Source: JAFALX01 sp050734185
GTDB lineage: Bacteria > Chloroflexota > Dormibacteria > Aeolococcales > Aeolococcaceae
Assembly: GCA_050734185.1 (NCBI GenBank)
Contig: JBOHUE010000102.1
Span: 1 to 6,630 of the forward strand
Direction: 5' to 3'
DNA: 6,630 bases
Shown one piece after another: positions 5,548 to 6,630 of this stretch (position 1 is its first letter; every line of letters begins with the position of its first letter). Position numbers and translations under genes: made by a program. The notes under the pieces were generated by a model that was not told where the DNA came from, did not search any database, and was given only the letters and a program-made list of their open reading frames with translations.

Positions 5548-5961
5548 GTGAGCATCGACGGCACCCCCACCGCCGCGAACGTCCGTGAGGCCTTTGCCCG
5601 CGAGGCGCAGGCCGTCATCCGCTGTCTGTACTTCGCGCGCCGCGCCGACGTCGAGGGCCGCGCCGACGTGGCCGCCTACCTCCGCTCGCTCGCCGACGGC
5701 GAGACCGGGCACGGGTTCGGGCACCTGGAGTTCCTCGAGGACGCCGCCGACCCGCTGGCCGGCGCGGGCGACACCGGGGGCAACCTCGAGAGCGCTCTGG
5801 CGGAGGCGGTGGCGAACGCAACCGCCTACGACGAGTACGCCGTGACGGCGCGCGCCGCGCATCACGGGGACGTGGCCGACTGGTTCGACACCGTCGCGTC
5901 CGCTGAGCGCGCCCACGCCACGCAACTGTCGCGGCTCCGCGAGGCGCTGGGGGAGTCGTGA
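5548..5961 (+). CDS. Rubrerythrin-like diiron protein without rubredoxin domain
   Basis: This encodes 137 aa forming a single ferritin-like four-helix domain. Candidate diiron ligands are Glu19 (AREAQ), Glu52 and His55 (ETGH, 52-55), Glu86 (ALAEA), and Glu120 and His123 (ERAH, 120-123). Spacing matches rubrerythrin, with 33-34 residues inside each helix pair. Aligned to the usual GExxE motif, position 89 is Ala, so the second glutamate that moves during peroxide turnover in classical rubrerythrin appears to be missing. The C-terminal rubredoxin domain is also absent, so electrons must come from a separate donor. The likely role is cytoplasmic peroxide reduction or another diiron oxidation. 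The GTG start is set by the -10 box 7 nt upstream and the lack of upstream coding sequence. The stop overlaps the DUF3501 start by one base, forming an operon, and the gene is divergent from the thioredoxin-like operon. Confidence 0.85.
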   Translation: MSIDGTPTAANVREAFAREAQAVIRCLYFARRADVEGRADVAAYLRSLADGETGHGFGHLEFLEDAADPLAGAGDTGGNLESALAEAVANATAYDEYAVTARAAHHGDVADWFDTVASAERAHATQLSRLREALGES

Positions 5962-6533
5962 TGGGCGAACCGCTGCGTCCCGGTGAGGTCCACACCTGCG
6001 AGGACTACGAGTCCACGCGCGGCGCAGAACGCCGGGCCGCTGCCGAAGCGCAGCGCGAGCGTCGCGTGCGTCTCGGGGAGCGGCTGACGCTCGTATTCGA
6101 GAGCCGGGAGACGATCCGGCTGTCGCTCGAGGAGTTGCTGCGTGCCGAGCGCATCGGTGACGCCACACGAGTAGCCGCCAAAATTGACGATTTCAACGCG
6201 TTCGTGCCGCAGCGCGGGCAGCTGGGCGCAACGCTCTACGTGGAGGCGAGCGACGCCGCCGAGCTGGGTGCGGCGCTCGCCGACCTCGAGGGCGTGGAGC
6301 GCGCGGTCTACCTCGAGGTGGCCGGCCGCCGCTACGGAGGCGACACGCTGCAGGGCGAGACCGCCGACGATCTGGCGGCGGCCTCGTTCATCGCCTTTCC
6401 GCTTCCTGCCGACGCATGCGACGCCTGGCGCGCCGGCGGCGTCGTCGTGGTCGCGGGCGTCGCGCACCCCAGCTGCAGCGAGCGCGCCGAGCTCACGACG
6501 GCACAGCGCTCGGCGATCGGGGCCGACCTGTGA
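5961..6533 (+). CDS. DUF3501 family protein
   Basis: This encodes 190 aa. It fits the DUF3501 layout: N-terminal LRPGEVHTCEDYESTR (5-20), a basic helix RRVRLGERLTLVFESRETI (34-52), LSLEELLRAERI (54-65), FNAFVP and LGATLYVE (78-83 and 88-95), then an alpha/beta C-terminal half ending in HPSCSERAELT (169-179). It has no signal peptide or membrane helix, so it is probably cytoplasmic. The family's function is unknown, but it is repeatedly found next to rubrerythrin genes, as here, implying a role in the same peroxide or iron process. ATG 5961 overlaps the rubrerythrin TGA by one base and has GGGGGAG at 5949-5955, 5 nt upstream. A GTG three bases earlier is possible but is poorly spaced from that site. 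The last 41 nt overlap the convergent glycosyltransferase gene. Confidence 0.85.
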   Translation: MGEPLRPGEVHTCEDYESTRGAERRAAAEAQRERRVRLGERLTLVFESRETIRLSLEELLRAERIGDATRVAAKIDDFNAFVPQRGQLGATLYVEASDAAELGAALADLEGVERAVYLEVAGRRYGGDTLQGETADDLAAASFIAFPLPADACDAWRAGGVVVVAGVAHPSCSERAELTTAQRSAIGADL

Positions 6534-6630
6534 GGTCCGCCACCAGCTCGCGATAGACCGCCGCGGTCTCGCGGGCCGCTCGGTCCCATGTGAAGGTGGA
6601 CGCCCGCTCGACGCCGGCCGCGCCCATGGC
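6493..6630 (-). CDS. C-terminus of a glycosyltransferase (partial)
   Basis: The minus-strand frame is open from the window edge to a TGA at 6495-6493, giving 45 residues. The segment GVERASTFTWDRAARETAAV, continuing YREL, closely fits the last helix of GT4/GT-B family glycosyltransferases, where an A-x-x-F/T-W-x-x-x-A-x-x-T-x-x-x-Y pattern ends the protein and packs back on the N-terminal domain. The remaining residues are an unconserved tail rich in Pro and Ser. The catalytic domain lies beyond the window, so donor and acceptor sugars are unknown. The gene runs toward the rubrerythrin-DUF3501 operon and overlaps the DUF3501 3' end by 41 nt. Confidence 0.75.
   Translation of the reverse strand, partial: AMGAAGVERASTFTWDRAARETAAVYRELVADLTGRPRSPSAVPS
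6549..6573 (+). terminator. Hairpin after DUF3501, possible terminator
   Basis: AGACCG (6555-6560) and CGGTCT (6564-6569) form a perfect stem around CCG. It is extended by CGCG (6549-6552) pairing with CGCG (6570-6573) across a 2-nt bulge. It begins 16 nt after the DUF3501 stop. There is no T-tract, and the segment is also coding for the opposite-strand glycosyltransferase, so the pairing could be incidental. Confidence 0.3.

Noticed and set aside
1..6630. CRISPR arrays, insertion sequences, tRNA or rRNA genes
   Set aside because: I found no regularly spaced repeats, transposase-like frames, terminal inverted repeats or tRNA-like cloverleaf segments on either strand.

Overview
The window is very GC-rich bacterial chromosomal DNA with tightly packed genes, frequent GTG starts, overlapping stop and start codons, and several genes that appear to lack a Shine-Dalgarno leader. 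Together with the gene families present (rubrerythrin paired with DUF3501, DUF4395 paired with a thioredoxin, a GcdH-type acyl-CoA dehydrogenase), this suggests a high-GC actinobacterium. A Thermoleophilia/Solirubrobacterales-like lineage is my best guess, but no rRNA or other phylogenetic marker is present to prove it. I see no IS element, phage gene, CRISPR array, tRNA or rRNA. Nearly all of the sequence is explained by ten coding regions, two of them cut by the window ends.

Layout. At 1-52 is the 3' tail of an unidentified plus-strand gene. At 76-384 is a small proline-rich protein with one C-terminal membrane helix, overlapping by 16 nt a membrane-anchored alpha/beta hydrolase (369-1286). 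A strong hairpin directly follows the hydrolase stop, and then comes a RadC/JAB-domain protein (1340-1996). A 141-nt gap with two possible RNA hairpins leads into a DEAD-box RNA helicase (2138-3415). The helicase stop overlaps the stop of the convergent minus-strand operon, whose gene order is DUF4395 membrane protein (5490-5023), membrane-anchored thioredoxin-like protein (5023-4589) and glutaryl-CoA dehydrogenase (4578-3412). Divergent from that operon, across only 57 bp, is a plus-strand pair: a short rubrerythrin-like diiron protein (5548-5961) and a DUF3501 protein (5961-6533). The right edge holds the C-terminus of a minus-strand glycosyltransferase that overlaps the DUF3501 gene tail to tail.

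How the genes may work together. The most coherent unit is the divergent redox locus at 3412-6533. One arm has a diiron peroxidase-like protein with its habitual partner DUF3501. The other has a thioredoxin (CSVC) coupled by a one-base stop/start overlap to a membrane protein carrying a CVGC pair, followed 10 nt later by an FAD dehydrogenase that delivers electrons to ETF. The shared intergenic region contains opposing TANNNT -10 boxes, each 7-9 nt from its start codon, and a 5+5 bp inverted repeat between them. This suggests co-regulated, leaderless redox genes, though the regulator and physiological substrate are unknown. The plus-strand left half looks like ordinary housekeeping and accessory genes.
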